Below, piece by piece: positions 33,095 through 42,492 of a stretch of 64,000 nt of DNA. Made by a program: the position numbers and the translations under genes. Positions within the stretch are counted from its first letter, which is position 1. Each line of letters begins with the position of its first letter. The stretch comes from Mesorhizobium sp. (GTDB lineage Bacteria > Pseudomonadota > Alphaproteobacteria > Rhizobiales > Rhizobiaceae): assembly GCF_016793485.1 (NCBI RefSeq), contig NZ_JAEULZ010000018.1, positions 124,001 to 188,000 of the forward strand, in the 5' to 3' direction. A model generated the notes under the pieces. That model was given only the letters and a program-made list of their open reading frames with translations, was not told the origin of the DNA and ran no database searches.

Positions 33095-34720
33095 TCATAT
33101 CATGTAAGAGACGTTGGCAGTACCGGCGTCAAATGTGTCGGTCCCGTTCACCATCGTAATGCGAACCGTGGTGATGGCTTGGGAAAGCGATTTGGACCCG
33201 CCCTCGACAGCGCCATAGGCAGCATTCGAGCCGCCCATATTGGCGGCGCAAACCCATGTATTGTTGGTCGCGTCAAGCAGGTCCAGCTCCCACTTACCGT
33301 GAATGACGTCCGCGCCGCTGCTAATGCCAATGCCAAAGCCGGTCGTGGTATTGGAGCCGGTGCCGCCCGTATAGGCTCCACTAAGATAACCGGTTGTCTC
33401 AATCCCGCCAGCATCGCCAAGCTGGACGATGACGTGGCTCGACCCGCTCTTCGACAGCCCCGCCACGTTGACCATGATCTTCTTGGCGTTCGTCGGGACA
33501 GTGAAATCTTTCGTGGTTCCAGACGTGGTTCCCTGGGGCGTCAGCAGGGTGATCCCGCTTCCCCCGTTTGCCAGCACGAAAGCCGTCGTCGCAATCTGAG
33601 TGTTGTTGGTGCCATTGGCCGCCGTCGGGGCTGTCGGCGTGCCGGTCAGCGCAGGGCTGTTCAACGGTGCCTTCAACCCCAACTCTGTCGCAATTTCCGC
33701 GAGAGTGTCGAACGCACTGGAGACGCCGTTGAGCACCGCATTGATTGCTGCAGTGACGAACGCCGTGGTCGCGAGGCGCGTCGTATTGTTGCCTGCCGTC
33801 TGTGTCGGCGCGGTTGGGTTACCTGTTAGTGCCGGCGAGTTCAAGGGAGCTTTTAGCGCCAGTTCGGTGGCGATTTCCGACAGCGTGTCGAAAGCCGACG
33901 AGACCCCGTTGCGAATTGCCGCGATGGCTGCAGCGACATAGGTGACGACCGCCGCCTGCGAAGGAACGACAGCGTCGCTGTTTGCGGCCATCGTGCCGTC
34001 GGTGTCTTTGGTGAAGGTCACCGACGCCGCTGCCGCTTCAGCCGCGTTCTTAAAGCCTTCGGCTTGGTTGCGGAAAGTCATTGCCTGCCCGGCTGATGTT
34101 GACGCCGTTCCTGCGGCGCCCGTGGCGGTACCAGCCGCAGCCGTTGCAGTCCCGGCAGCGGCAACCGCCGTGTCCTTGTGACCCTCAGCAGTGCTCGCCG
34201 AGGTCGCCGCAGCACCGGCAGAGGCAGAGGCCGCGCCCGCAGCCGCCGTTGCCGTACCTGCCGCGCCGACCGCCGTATCCTTTGCTGCCACAGCGACATC
34301 TCTGGCGTCCATGACATCCTGCGCAGCGGAATCCGTCATGTAGAGCGCCAGGGTGATGATATCGGCCCCGATGACCGGCTTGTCTGTTTGGAATGCGTAA
34401 ACGTTGCCTGCGTTCGTCGCGCCGGCCTGGATGTGAACCGTCGTGCCTTTCTGTAGATTGCGAGACGAGCGCGCATCCGTGGACCGATGCCATTCGCCCT
34501 CGCTCGCGTCGTAGATGCCGTTCAACACGCCATTGTTCTTGACGAGGATGCGTTCACCGACCAGCGGCGTCGCGCCGTCGACCGTTTGCAGTCCGAATAT
34601 CCGCTCGCGGCCGTCGACGAGCGTCGCCGCGAGCGCAGTCGTGGTAGCGTATCGGACGGGTTCGCGCTCGCCCGTGGTCAGGCGGATAGCGGCGGTTGCA
34701 GGACGGCCCATGTAAACCAT
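33095..34720 (-). CDS. Phage tail fibre protein
   Basis: The 541-residue protein has a globular N-terminal part, a long Ala/Thr/Gly-rich region (about residues 130-230) that should form a trimeric coiled fibre, and two adjacent near-copies of a segment (each about 60 residues, sharing SSAFDTLxEIATEL, KAPLNSPALTG and PTAPT). The C-terminal about 150 residues are a distinct beta-rich tip. It follows the internal virion genes and precedes the assembly-like gene, as in T7-like podoviruses. It should bind the host surface. ATG 34711 is an alternative start. Confidence 0.85.
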   Translation of the reverse strand: MVYMGRPATAAIRLTTGEREPVRYATTTALAATLVDGRERIFGLQTVDGATPLVGERILVKNNGVLNGIYDASEGEWHRSTDARSSRNLQKGTTVHIQAGATNAGNVYAFQTDKPVIGADIITLALYMTDSAAQDVMDARDVAVAAKDTAVGAAGTATAAAGAASASAGAAATSASTAEGHKDTAVAAAGTATAAAGTATGAAGTASTSAGQAMTFRNQAEGFKNAAEAAAASVTFTKDTDGTMAANSDAVVPSQAAVVTYVAAAIAAIRNGVSSAFDTLSEIATELALKAPLNSPALTGNPTAPTQTAGNNTTRLATTAFVTAAINAVLNGVSSAFDTLAEIATELGLKAPLNSPALTGTPTAPTAANGTNNTQIATTAFVLANGGSGITLLTPQGTTSGTTKDFTVPTNAKKIMVNVAGLSKSGSSHVIVQLGDAGGIETTGYLSGAYTGGTGSNTTTGFGIGISSGADVIHGKWELDLLDATNNTWVCAANMGGSNAAYGAVEGGSKSLSQAITTVRITMVNGTDTFDAGTANVSYMI

Positions 34721-34773
34721 GCCTCCGGAGGTGAGCTTGAAAAGTCGAAGAATTCGGAGTTCAGTGCGCGGCT

Positions 34774-35163
34774 ATGAGATTTTCACTCGCCATCGCCATG
34801 TTGATCGCCGCCGCCTCTACTGGGCACGCTGGCTTCTATGAAGTTAGCCAAACCGATACGTTTTCCAGCTTGAGCCGCGCCTTCGAGGAAATCGCGGAGC
34901 GGACGGAAATCTCCGAACAGCCGGCGATCTCTGCCAAGCAGGTTGCAGCAGGTTGGTATTTCGTCGGTCCTTGCCAAGGCGTCGCCGCTGAAGTTCGCAA
35001 TGCTGACACGGCCGTTGATCTGGTGGTGAACGCGAACCCGAAAACCCCTTACGGCAGCGCCATCCTTCAGATGGTCGGCGTCATGGTGCGCGAGAGCGTG
35101 CTTGGAAGGCAGCCGACGCCGAATGCCTGTGCATTTGCGAAGGCCATGGCGAACGCGAATTGA
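34774..35163 (+). CDS. Small secreted protein, probable moron
   Basis: The 129-residue protein has a clear signal peptide (MRFSLAIAMLIAAASTGHAG) and no other membrane segment, with two cysteines in the mature part (GPCQGVA and NACAFAKA) that could form a disulfide. It is on the plus strand, against all neighbours, and its last 97 bases overlap the 3' end of the large virion gene. No ribosome site is strong. The periplasmic location suggests a superinfection-exclusion or lysogenic role (inference). Family not recognised. Confidence 0.6.
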   Translation: MRFSLAIAMLIAAASTGHAGFYEVSQTDTFSSLSRAFEEIAERTEISEQPAISAKQVAAGWYFVGPCQGVAAEVRNADTAVDLVVNANPKTPYGSAILQMVGVMVRESVLGRQPTPNACAFAKAMANAN

Positions 35164-38100
35164 TTCCGCCGCGTCTCAGGCAGGCCGAGCGCATTGCCTG
35201 AAGCTTTTTCAACCTGATCGAGTAGCCGACGGACGTAAAACAGGTTCTGCATAGGCAGCAACTGACGGAGCTTGCGCAGATCGGCTTGCGACGGGTCGCC
35301 GGCAAACACCGATCCCGACACCTGAAAGATATCGGACACCGCGTCCACCGAAGGGCCGAAGAATGCGCCGGCGACGTTGCGGGACGCATAGCGGGAAACC
35401 TGCTCCCCGGTGAAAGCTGAGAGGCCTACCCGACCGCGTGTCGCCTTTTCAGAGATGTTGTTCGCCTCCATCAACCATCCGGCGATTCCGGACTTGTCGA
35501 AGGCTTCCACGGCCCAGACCGATGGCTTGTCCGAAAGGTCCCGGCCGGCGGTGGTTTGCTTCAGGTAGTAAGACAGCGCGCCGAGGCCCATCATCAGCAT
35601 CAGGCCGTTCAAGGTCGCAGCGTCACGCTGTTGCAGCCCAGCGAGAACCGTCCGCTGCATGGTGGAAACGGCAAAGCTCTTGAACTGACCAACCGTCTTG
35701 CCGAGTTCGGTCGACATCCACAGCGGCTTGTCCTGCCCTGGAGTGACGATGATGCGGTCGACATCTCGCACCACTGCGGTGCGGAATGCTTCGCGAGCGA
35801 GGTCATCGTCCCAGTCGGCGGCCTTGGCGAGAAGCACGCCGCCTTGCGCATCACCATAAGCCGTAAACTGGCTGGCGATCCTTTTCGCGAGATCGTCATC
35901 AATACCCGACGCGGCGAGCTTTCGGATGTCCTCTGCCGTGCCCTTTCCAGTGGCGATGCGCTCAGCAGCCCGAAGAATATTGGTCATCGTCACGAGACCA
36001 GAGAACTGCTTCAGCGCCGCGTTCCACGGAGCCATGGCAGACACCAGCCCGAACTTGGTCGACAAGGCCGACAGACCACGCTCAAACCGCGAATTGCGCC
36101 CGAATTCGTCAACCATATCGGCCATCGCCATCGTGCGGCTATCGAGCACCATATCCAGCGCGGTGCCGGCGTCCTTCACCTCTTCGGCCGCCATGCGGAA
36201 GGCGCGCCAATTCGTGAGCATCGGGATGAAGCCATCGCGGAAGGTCCGGATCAGGCCGTGAGTGAAGACCACCTTCGCCAAATCGGGGACGGCTGAAATT
36301 GTCATCCCGCCGAGAAGCCGCAGATAGTTGATGTTGCGGACCACACGGCCAGCGCGCAGGACCATCGAAGACGGATCAGCCGGCAGACCATACTCGCCCC
36401 GCAGCCGGTCCCTGATACCTTCGACATCGCGGATGGCAGCCTTGCGCGCTTTGTCGATCGCGCGTGCCTGTGACTTGTTCTCTGCCTTTGCCGCTTTCAT
36501 GTCGGCCTCGTCGTTGATCTTGCGAATCTCTTCCGCCATGTCGATCGAGCCGAACTTCTTCTGCAGTTCGATGTCCGGCGCCATCGTGCGCACCTGTGCG
36601 CGCATGACTGTCTCGATATCGTTTTCGACGAACTCGTGAATCTTCGCCGTCTCGATTTTCAGCAGGCGTTCTTTCAGCGCGCCGCGCGGTCCTGAGACGA
36701 TGTCGTAAGGAATGCGTCCGTCGGCGTAGCCCAGGATATTATTGATGACCTCGTCCGCGAGGCTTTCAAGCTCCTGCTTCGAAAGGTTCGCGAACTCGTC
36801 CGCCTTCTCGCCATCCGCCCGAGACGGAACCATAGGCTCCAGCTTGTCGGCCTTTTCCTTCATCTTCGCGATACGTTGGCGTACGCGGCCGACATCGACT
36901 TTCTTTGCGGCCAGTTCGGACAGGATTTCGGGGGTCGCACCGCCTTCGTCATCAAGCCGGTTGATCGCGTCGATGCGCTTCGAAAGGTTGCGCTCATCGA
37001 GCTTCGCTTTAAACAGGTCGCGCTTCGTCGTCGCGTAATCCACGATCAGGCCAACACGCGGCGATGCGTTCGCCAAGTCGCGCACCTTCTCAATCTCGGC
37101 TTCGAGCTCGTTCAGTCCGTCCCGGATCGTTCGGACTTCAGCATCGTTGATTTTCTGTTCGTCGACCAGTTTCGCGGTTGCGGCGTCGAAGTCGGTCAAC
37201 TCGCGTTCAAAGCGAGAGATGCGCGTGTCCAGACCTTCCGTGTTACGCTCCGCCGCCGCAACGCGATTGATGAAGGCGCGCACATCAGAGACCGTCGCGT
37301 TTGCCGGCAGGCCGACCGCTTCGAGCCATTCCGACGCCACGCGGTCTATGTTGTCGAGATATGCTTCCGCAGCCAGGTCATCGGCGGATTTCAGCGGCGA
37401 GCCGCCCAGTTCCGATCGGATGGCTTCATGGATCGCACGGGAATCTACATACATGCCCGTTTCATCAAGCGGCAGGCCTGCGAGGAAGTCATCTTCGCTC
37501 GACACGAAATTGTCCACGTCGCCGATGCCGCCCTTGTTCCGGAACAGGCCCGGATGCGTCTTCGGCGTCACGTCCATCGCGCGCAGAGCGGAATCCAGTT
37601 GCGAACCGATACGGACGCCACCTTTGCTCTTGATCAGGTTGAGGACGGGCTGACGTTCAGCAAAGGGCTTCTTCGCGTTCGCCGATCGGGCAGCAGCGCG
37701 GGACTGCTTGACCGCGTCAATCATGACGGCGTTTTCGTCTGAGCCGCGCAGCATGTCGACGAGGGGCTTGGGAGCACGCGTCTTGAGAACGTCATCACGA
37801 TCGCGACGGAGCGCGTCCAGCGCTGTGCCACGGCGCGTCCGGGAAAGTGCCCTGCCGGAAAGACGATCTTCGATGCCGGTCAGCCGCCGCGTCGCTTGTT
37901 CGAATCGTTCAAGCGTTCGATCGGCGCGGACAATCGTGTTGCCCAGGGCGATCTCTTCCGCGCGAATTCCCGCCGAGGCCTGTCCGCTCATGAAGAAGTC
38001 GACCAGCCGGCCACGGAAGACACCGCGCTCAGCGATGATGCGTTCCTTGTTGTACATGCGGAAGCGGTGCGAGATGTCGCCAGCCACCTTCACGTCTTCA

Positions 38101-39302
38101 GAGAAGATGCCAGCCTGAATTGCCGCGCGCTTCAGAAGGTCGTCAAAATCGCGATAAACAGCAGCCGCTTGGCGCACCTCGGGGATTTCGTGTTCGCCAC
38201 CCATGTAAGCGGCGCGGCCAACCTCTTCCTTGAACTGCTTGAAGGTGAGGCGCTGGCCACCGCGCATCCGATCCCATTCGGAAAGCGCCGGAGAGAGCCG
38301 ACGCTGCCAGGCTGTGGGCTCGGGCGTCTTGTGGAAATAGCTCGCATAGATCGTGTCCATGCTGCGCAGGTCGCGCGCCAGCGGCGCATTCCACATCTTG
38401 ATCCGGGTTTCGACCGAACCGCCGCGTTCCGTGGCCACGCCGATCGCATTGTCGGCATACTCCAGAGGTGTTTCGGCAAGCTGCCTTACGACCTGTCGGC
38501 CGGCATCGAGACGCCCTAGCTGGAGGCGGATAAGCGGGTCCTGCCGGTTGACGATCGGCAGCTTGGAAATGATGGCCTCGTCCTTCAATACGGTGGGGCC
38601 GCGATCAGCCGCCGCAGCGCCAGCCGACTGGGCTTGAGAGAATGCGCGATCGATGTCTTCGAAGTCGCGTTCCTGCCTCTCGATTTTTCGAGCAATGGCA
38701 TGACTGCTTGCTCCATTCAGGTACCGACCGGCGAGCGTGCCAAGCGCGCCGCCGAGCACAATCGACCCACCGATATTCAGTGTGGTCTCTTCTCCGGTTC
38801 GAGTTGCCTGAGTTGCCTGGAGACCAGCTTCGGACACAGCCGCATCGAGGCCGGCGCCGACCGCCGCCTGCCGAAGCAATTGAAATCCACGCGCGCCACG
38901 GCCGACGACGCCCAGCGGGAGCAGGGTTGGAAGATCGGGAATTCCCACGGCCATTGATGCGACCGCACCCATGACGCCAGAGGAATCGAGCGTCATCCGA
39001 TCCCTGTTCTCCCGAAGCACCTGCGTGCGCTTCACCTCGGCAGCACGCCGGTTGGAAATGCCCGCGAACTCTTCGATGTGCGGAACAAGGTCGGGCTGCT
39101 CCTTTGCCCAGTCGATCGGGTTGAAACCTTCCTCGACCTTGTAGGCATCGTCGGTGCCGAGCATCGACATTGCAGAGCCGATGACGCTTTGCGTGCGCCA
39201 CGCCGCGCCGAGCGTTTCGGAAAGCGTCGGGTCATCCTCCTGCTCCGGCATGGGCAGGTCGACCAAGTTCGACACTGTGGGTCGCGTTTCGTAGAACGGC
39301 AT
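35067..39302 (-). CDS. Large internal virion protein (T7 gp16-like position)
   Basis: This 1411-residue protein is the largest in the phage. It has a Gly-rich hydrophobic stretch (about 120-190), long charged helices likely to form coiled coils (about 680-860), and late glycine/hydrophobic segments. It should be ejected with the genome and help DNA cross the envelope, as T7 gp16 does. It overlaps the preceding lysozyme-bearing protein gene by one base and stands where gp16-like genes usually stand. No transglycosylase motif was recognised here. Confidence 0.7.
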   Translation of the reverse strand: MPFYETRPTVSNLVDLPMPEQEDDPTLSETLGAAWRTQSVIGSAMSMLGTDDAYKVEEGFNPIDWAKEQPDLVPHIEEFAGISNRRAAEVKRTQVLRENRDRMTLDSSGVMGAVASMAVGIPDLPTLLPLGVVGRGARGFQLLRQAAVGAGLDAAVSEAGLQATQATRTGEETTLNIGGSIVLGGALGTLAGRYLNGASSHAIARKIERQERDFEDIDRAFSQAQSAGAAAADRGPTVLKDEAIISKLPIVNRQDPLIRLQLGRLDAGRQVVRQLAETPLEYADNAIGVATERGGSVETRIKMWNAPLARDLRSMDTIYASYFHKTPEPTAWQRRLSPALSEWDRMRGGQRLTFKQFKEEVGRAAYMGGEHEIPEVRQAAAVYRDFDDLLKRAAIQAGIFSEDVKVAGDISHRFRMYNKERIIAERGVFRGRLVDFFMSGQASAGIRAEEIALGNTIVRADRTLERFEQATRRLTGIEDRLSGRALSRTRRGTALDALRRDRDDVLKTRAPKPLVDMLRGSDENAVMIDAVKQSRAAARSANAKKPFAERQPVLNLIKSKGGVRIGSQLDSALRAMDVTPKTHPGLFRNKGGIGDVDNFVSSEDDFLAGLPLDETGMYVDSRAIHEAIRSELGGSPLKSADDLAAEAYLDNIDRVASEWLEAVGLPANATVSDVRAFINRVAAAERNTEGLDTRISRFERELTDFDAATAKLVDEQKINDAEVRTIRDGLNELEAEIEKVRDLANASPRVGLIVDYATTKRDLFKAKLDERNLSKRIDAINRLDDEGGATPEILSELAAKKVDVGRVRQRIAKMKEKADKLEPMVPSRADGEKADEFANLSKQELESLADEVINNILGYADGRIPYDIVSGPRGALKERLLKIETAKIHEFVENDIETVMRAQVRTMAPDIELQKKFGSIDMAEEIRKINDEADMKAAKAENKSQARAIDKARKAAIRDVEGIRDRLRGEYGLPADPSSMVLRAGRVVRNINYLRLLGGMTISAVPDLAKVVFTHGLIRTFRDGFIPMLTNWRAFRMAAEEVKDAGTALDMVLDSRTMAMADMVDEFGRNSRFERGLSALSTKFGLVSAMAPWNAALKQFSGLVTMTNILRAAERIATGKGTAEDIRKLAASGIDDDLAKRIASQFTAYGDAQGGVLLAKAADWDDDLAREAFRTAVVRDVDRIIVTPGQDKPLWMSTELGKTVGQFKSFAVSTMQRTVLAGLQQRDAATLNGLMLMMGLGALSYYLKQTTAGRDLSDKPSVWAVEAFDKSGIAGWLMEANNISEKATRGRVGLSAFTGEQVSRYASRNVAGAFFGPSVDAVSDIFQVSGSVFAGDPSQADLRKLRQLLPMQNLFYVRRLLDQVEKASGNALGLPETRRNQFAFAMAFANAQAFGVGCLPSTLSRTMTPTI

Positions 39303-41998
39303 CAGTACTGATCCCCCATGGGGTTGCCGATATCGCGCTCACCATCTTCCCAGTCGCGACCAGGCTTCTCAGGCTCAGGAGGCGTCCACGTAGGATTCGG
39401 ATTGTTCGGCGTCGCGGGGCCAGCAAGGAACTCATCCATCGCACGATTGCGCTCATCGTCATCCGGATAAAGCGCGTCGGCCTTGTAAGCCGCATCGATC
39501 GCACGGCGATTGCGCTCGTCTTCCGAGACCTTTTCAAGCTCAAGCATTTTCGTCGGGTCCGGCCGCCAATGCTGCCCAGGCATGGTTTGGAGCCGCCCTT
39601 CCTTGTCTGTCCACATGATGGCGTAACCCGGCATCTTGCCCGCCTTGATCTCGCGGTCAGTCTCCGGCGTCGTCAGTAGGCGGATGGAACCCGGCATGTA
39701 GTTGGGATCAACCGTTGCGACATCGGCCGCCAGTTGCGTCCGCGCATAGCGGAAAGGATCTGCACCGACGCCCATAGGCCCGCCCTCGCCTGAAGCTTTC
39801 GACTGCGGCCAATACTTCTCGGGAGGATGTTTCATGATCACTCGGCTGCCGGCCAGATCGCTGACGCCGTAGAGGTTCTTCATCTTCTTAATGGCGCGGT
39901 CCTTCGCCAGTTCGGCATTGCCGTTGGCCGCGAAGAACTCATCTTCCGCGATGGCAAGGTATTCTCCCTTGATCGCGAGTTCCTGATCCGACGCGAACTG
40001 CGGGTCACTCCACCCCCAATCGTCGAAATTTGACGCCAGGTCTTCTTGATCGATCGCCTTCAAGAACTCCTTCGAGGCAGGCTCCAGCGTCTTCCGGTCA
40101 AAGCGCTTGTCCGGGTTAGCACTATCGATCAACCGCTGCGCCGCCTCTTCCGGAGGAAGATTGAGCCGGTTGACATAAAACCCGAAATCGTCGGCAGCCT
40201 TCTGCACCTCAGAGCCGCCGTCGCGTCGACCAAGGGCAGCAGGGTCCATCTGCGATACGCGCTGCGCTGTCTGCGCTGCGGCGACCACGTCCTGCGGGTT
40301 CTGACTGGCGAGCCCGCGACGGATCGTGTTGATGACCGGCTGAGGGACAACGCCGGTCTGTTCGAAGATCGCCCCTGAAACCGCCGTCGCCTGATCCGGG
40401 CCGACACGCTTCATCGTCTCGGTATAGAGATTGTCCGCGCGCGTCTTGTCCTTCGACGAGTAGGGATCGAGCACGAGGGTATTGTTGCCGAGCGCCGCGA
40501 GATCAGAACTAAGCTGGATGGTGCTTTCGCTCTGCGTCCGCCACGAGCGCGTAAGGGAAGCCTTGTCGCCGTCTTTCAGACGAGGATCGTTCAGGATCAG
40601 TCCTTCGTCGGCGATCTCGCCTCGAACGACCTGAAGCTCGACTGAGTCCTTGTAAGCGGCATAGTCGGCGTTCGCTTGCGCCTCCCCCGCGCGCTGGACC
40701 TGGCCGAGCTGCACATCTGCCTGATTGGCGAGTACAAGGCGGCGATCGAGTGAGATGTTGGCGTATTGCGGGTCGGGGCCCGACACAGCGCCGACACCTT
40801 CCATGCCGCCCTGTCCTCGGATCATGGCAGCCTCAGCCTTGCGGCGAGAAGCGTTGACGCCGTTGTTGTGCCCCTGAAGACCTTCAACAGAAGCCGCGAT
40901 GGTTTCGATGTTGCCAGTCTTCACCGCATTGACGACACTGTTGGGCAGATCACCATAGTTGTAGGTTACCGAGGTCAGCGCGGCTTGTGCTGCAGGAGGA
41001 AGCGCCCCCCATTCGCGCCTGCCCACCTGCCTGACAGCCGTGTCCTCGAACTCGGCAACGCGCCGGTCAAGATCGCGCTCTGCATCGGCGCGTGAAACGG
41101 TCATTCCGGGCTGGACGCGAGCGACAGACCCGTCTTCACGCGTGATGGTGTCGGAGCCGTAGCCAATGCGGTGGGCGTTCACATCCCAATAGGGCGTCGG
41201 CCTGAAACCTTCCTTCTTGCGCAGGAGCGCCTTGGCGCCCTCACGGCCCGAGCCGATGTTCGCGACATCAACTGCGGCACCCTCAGATGCCAGCCCGAGC
41301 GCGGCTCGCGCCTTGCCGGCGAACGAAGGGTCCTTTTCCAGCTTCAGCTTGAACAGCGTCTCGTCAGCGTTGGCGAGCCAGTTTGCTTCGGCAACATCCC
41401 GCTCCAGCGCAGGAAGGCCGCTCGACCGGATCGCTTTGACGCCCTGCTGCTTGAACTCATCGAACGTGTCGACATCGTTCGGGTCCAGCGCCGCCATCGA
41501 ATTGGTGATGTTCGTCTGAAGCTTCTGCAGTTCGACGCCGTAATAGGCTTGCTCGCCCTTGTATTGATCCTGGGCGAGCCGCAGAGAGCCTTTCTTGCGA
41601 TACGCCTCGCGCTTGGCCAGGAACTCATTGCGCTGGCTCGCCGGCATGCGTTTGGCATAGCCGTCGAACAACCGGTCGAAACTTCCGGGCTTGACCGCCG
41701 TCTGCGATACGGGGTCGATCTGCCCATACACGCTGTCGTGGATGCCCGAGCCATCGGCTGGCGCATTTATCACGGCATCGTTTTCCGATTTCGCCAGATC
41801 GCTCGTGAATTCGCTTTCGATGATCTGCGCGTCGAACTGCTCTCTCTGCTGCTGCTTCGCGCGGAATCGATCAGCGACATTGGCTACAGTCGCGCCGAAC
41901 TCCTGCATTGCTTGGCCGACAGGCGAGCCTGAGGGATACTGGACGACGCCACCAACATCGAGCTGGCGCGTTGCGATTTGGAGCGGAATGTTTGCCAC
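39302..41998 (-). CDS. Internal virion protein with phage lysozyme (GH24) domain
   Basis: The 898-residue protein has long helical flanks and, at about residues 250-395, a GH24 lysozyme domain. The catalytic triad pattern is visible: LRKKEGFRPTPYWDVNAHRI with E263 and D272, then GYGSDT with T284. A later TSVTYNYGDLPNS and a RKAEAAMIRG end fit T4-type lysozymes. As part of the virion it should locally open peptidoglycan during DNA entry. The start follows the small internal protein gene closely, and its end overlaps the next gene. Confidence 0.85.
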   Translation of the reverse strand: MANIPLQIATRQLDVGGVVQYPSGSPVGQAMQEFGATVANVADRFRAKQQQREQFDAQIIESEFTSDLAKSENDAVINAPADGSGIHDSVYGQIDPVSQTAVKPGSFDRLFDGYAKRMPASQRNEFLAKREAYRKKGSLRLAQDQYKGEQAYYGVELQKLQTNITNSMAALDPNDVDTFDEFKQQGVKAIRSSGLPALERDVAEANWLANADETLFKLKLEKDPSFAGKARAALGLASEGAAVDVANIGSGREGAKALLRKKEGFRPTPYWDVNAHRIGYGSDTITREDGSVARVQPGMTVSRADAERDLDRRVAEFEDTAVRQVGRREWGALPPAAQAALTSVTYNYGDLPNSVVNAVKTGNIETIAASVEGLQGHNNGVNASRRKAEAAMIRGQGGMEGVGAVSGPDPQYANISLDRRLVLANQADVQLGQVQRAGEAQANADYAAYKDSVELQVVRGEIADEGLILNDPRLKDGDKASLTRSWRTQSESTIQLSSDLAALGNNTLVLDPYSSKDKTRADNLYTETMKRVGPDQATAVSGAIFEQTGVVPQPVINTIRRGLASQNPQDVVAAAQTAQRVSQMDPAALGRRDGGSEVQKAADDFGFYVNRLNLPPEEAAQRLIDSANPDKRFDRKTLEPASKEFLKAIDQEDLASNFDDWGWSDPQFASDQELAIKGEYLAIAEDEFFAANGNAELAKDRAIKKMKNLYGVSDLAGSRVIMKHPPEKYWPQSKASGEGGPMGVGADPFRYARTQLAADVATVDPNYMPGSIRLLTTPETDREIKAGKMPGYAIMWTDKEGRLQTMPGQHWRPDPTKMLELEKVSEDERNRRAIDAAYKADALYPDDDERNRAMDEFLAGPATPNNPNPTWTPPEPEKPGRDWEDGERDIGNPMGDQY

Positions 41999-42001
41999 GA
42001 A

Positions 42002-42490
42002 CTATGCCTGTGCGAACGGAGACCGCCCGAAGTAGGCAGCTCGATTGGGGTCATAGAGATTGGACAGGCCGGACACGAGATTTGACCCAGCGCTGAATAT
42101 GCTCGCCGTGCGCGCCTGCTTACCCGAGTAGCGCGTGATTGACGCTTGGGTCCGCATATTGTTTTGCCGAAGCTGCGCACCGTAGCGAATGGCCTGAAGG
42201 TCAAGCTCGTTCTCGCGAGCGTTCGTTAGCAGCACCGCTGTCGGCGAACCTTCCAGCGCCACGCCGGACGCTCCGGCCTGTGCAACTGCATTCGCCCGTA
42301 GGAGGTCTTGCCGTCGCTTCTCACGCGCCGTCTCGAATGCTGTTGCCTGCGCGTCAGCTTGCGCCTGCTGCTCTTGCGCACGCGCCTGATATTCGGCCAT
42401 CTGCGCTTGCTGCTGACCTTGCGCGAGAGCGCCGGCTGTCGAGATGCCGGTTCCAACGACAGTGAGCAGGGTGAGGGGATCAAGGCACAT
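42002..42490 (-). CDS. Small internal virion protein (T7 gp14-like)
   Basis: The 162-residue protein begins with a hydrophobic/glycine stretch (LTVVGTGISTAGALAQGQQQ), then an Ala/Gln-rich coiled helix (QAQMAEYQARAQEQQAQADA), and ends GSNLVSGLSNLYDPNRAAY. This is the typical layout of podovirus internal core protein B. It lies between tail tubular B and the lysozyme-bearing protein, as expected. Confidence 0.78.
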   Translation of the reverse strand: MCLDPLTLLTVVGTGISTAGALAQGQQQAQMAEYQARAQEQQAQADAQATAFETAREKRRQDLLRANAVAQAGASGVALEGSPTAVLLTNARENELDLQAIRYGAQLRQNNMRTQASITRYSGKQARTASIFSAGSNLVSGLSNLYDPNRAAYFGRSPFAQA

Positions 42491-42492
42491 GG

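Noticed and set aside
33095-34720. Diversity-generating retroelement at the fibre gene, as in phage BPP-1
   Set aside because: No reverse transcriptase and no template/variable repeat pair found; the fibre's repeats are in-frame tandem copies.
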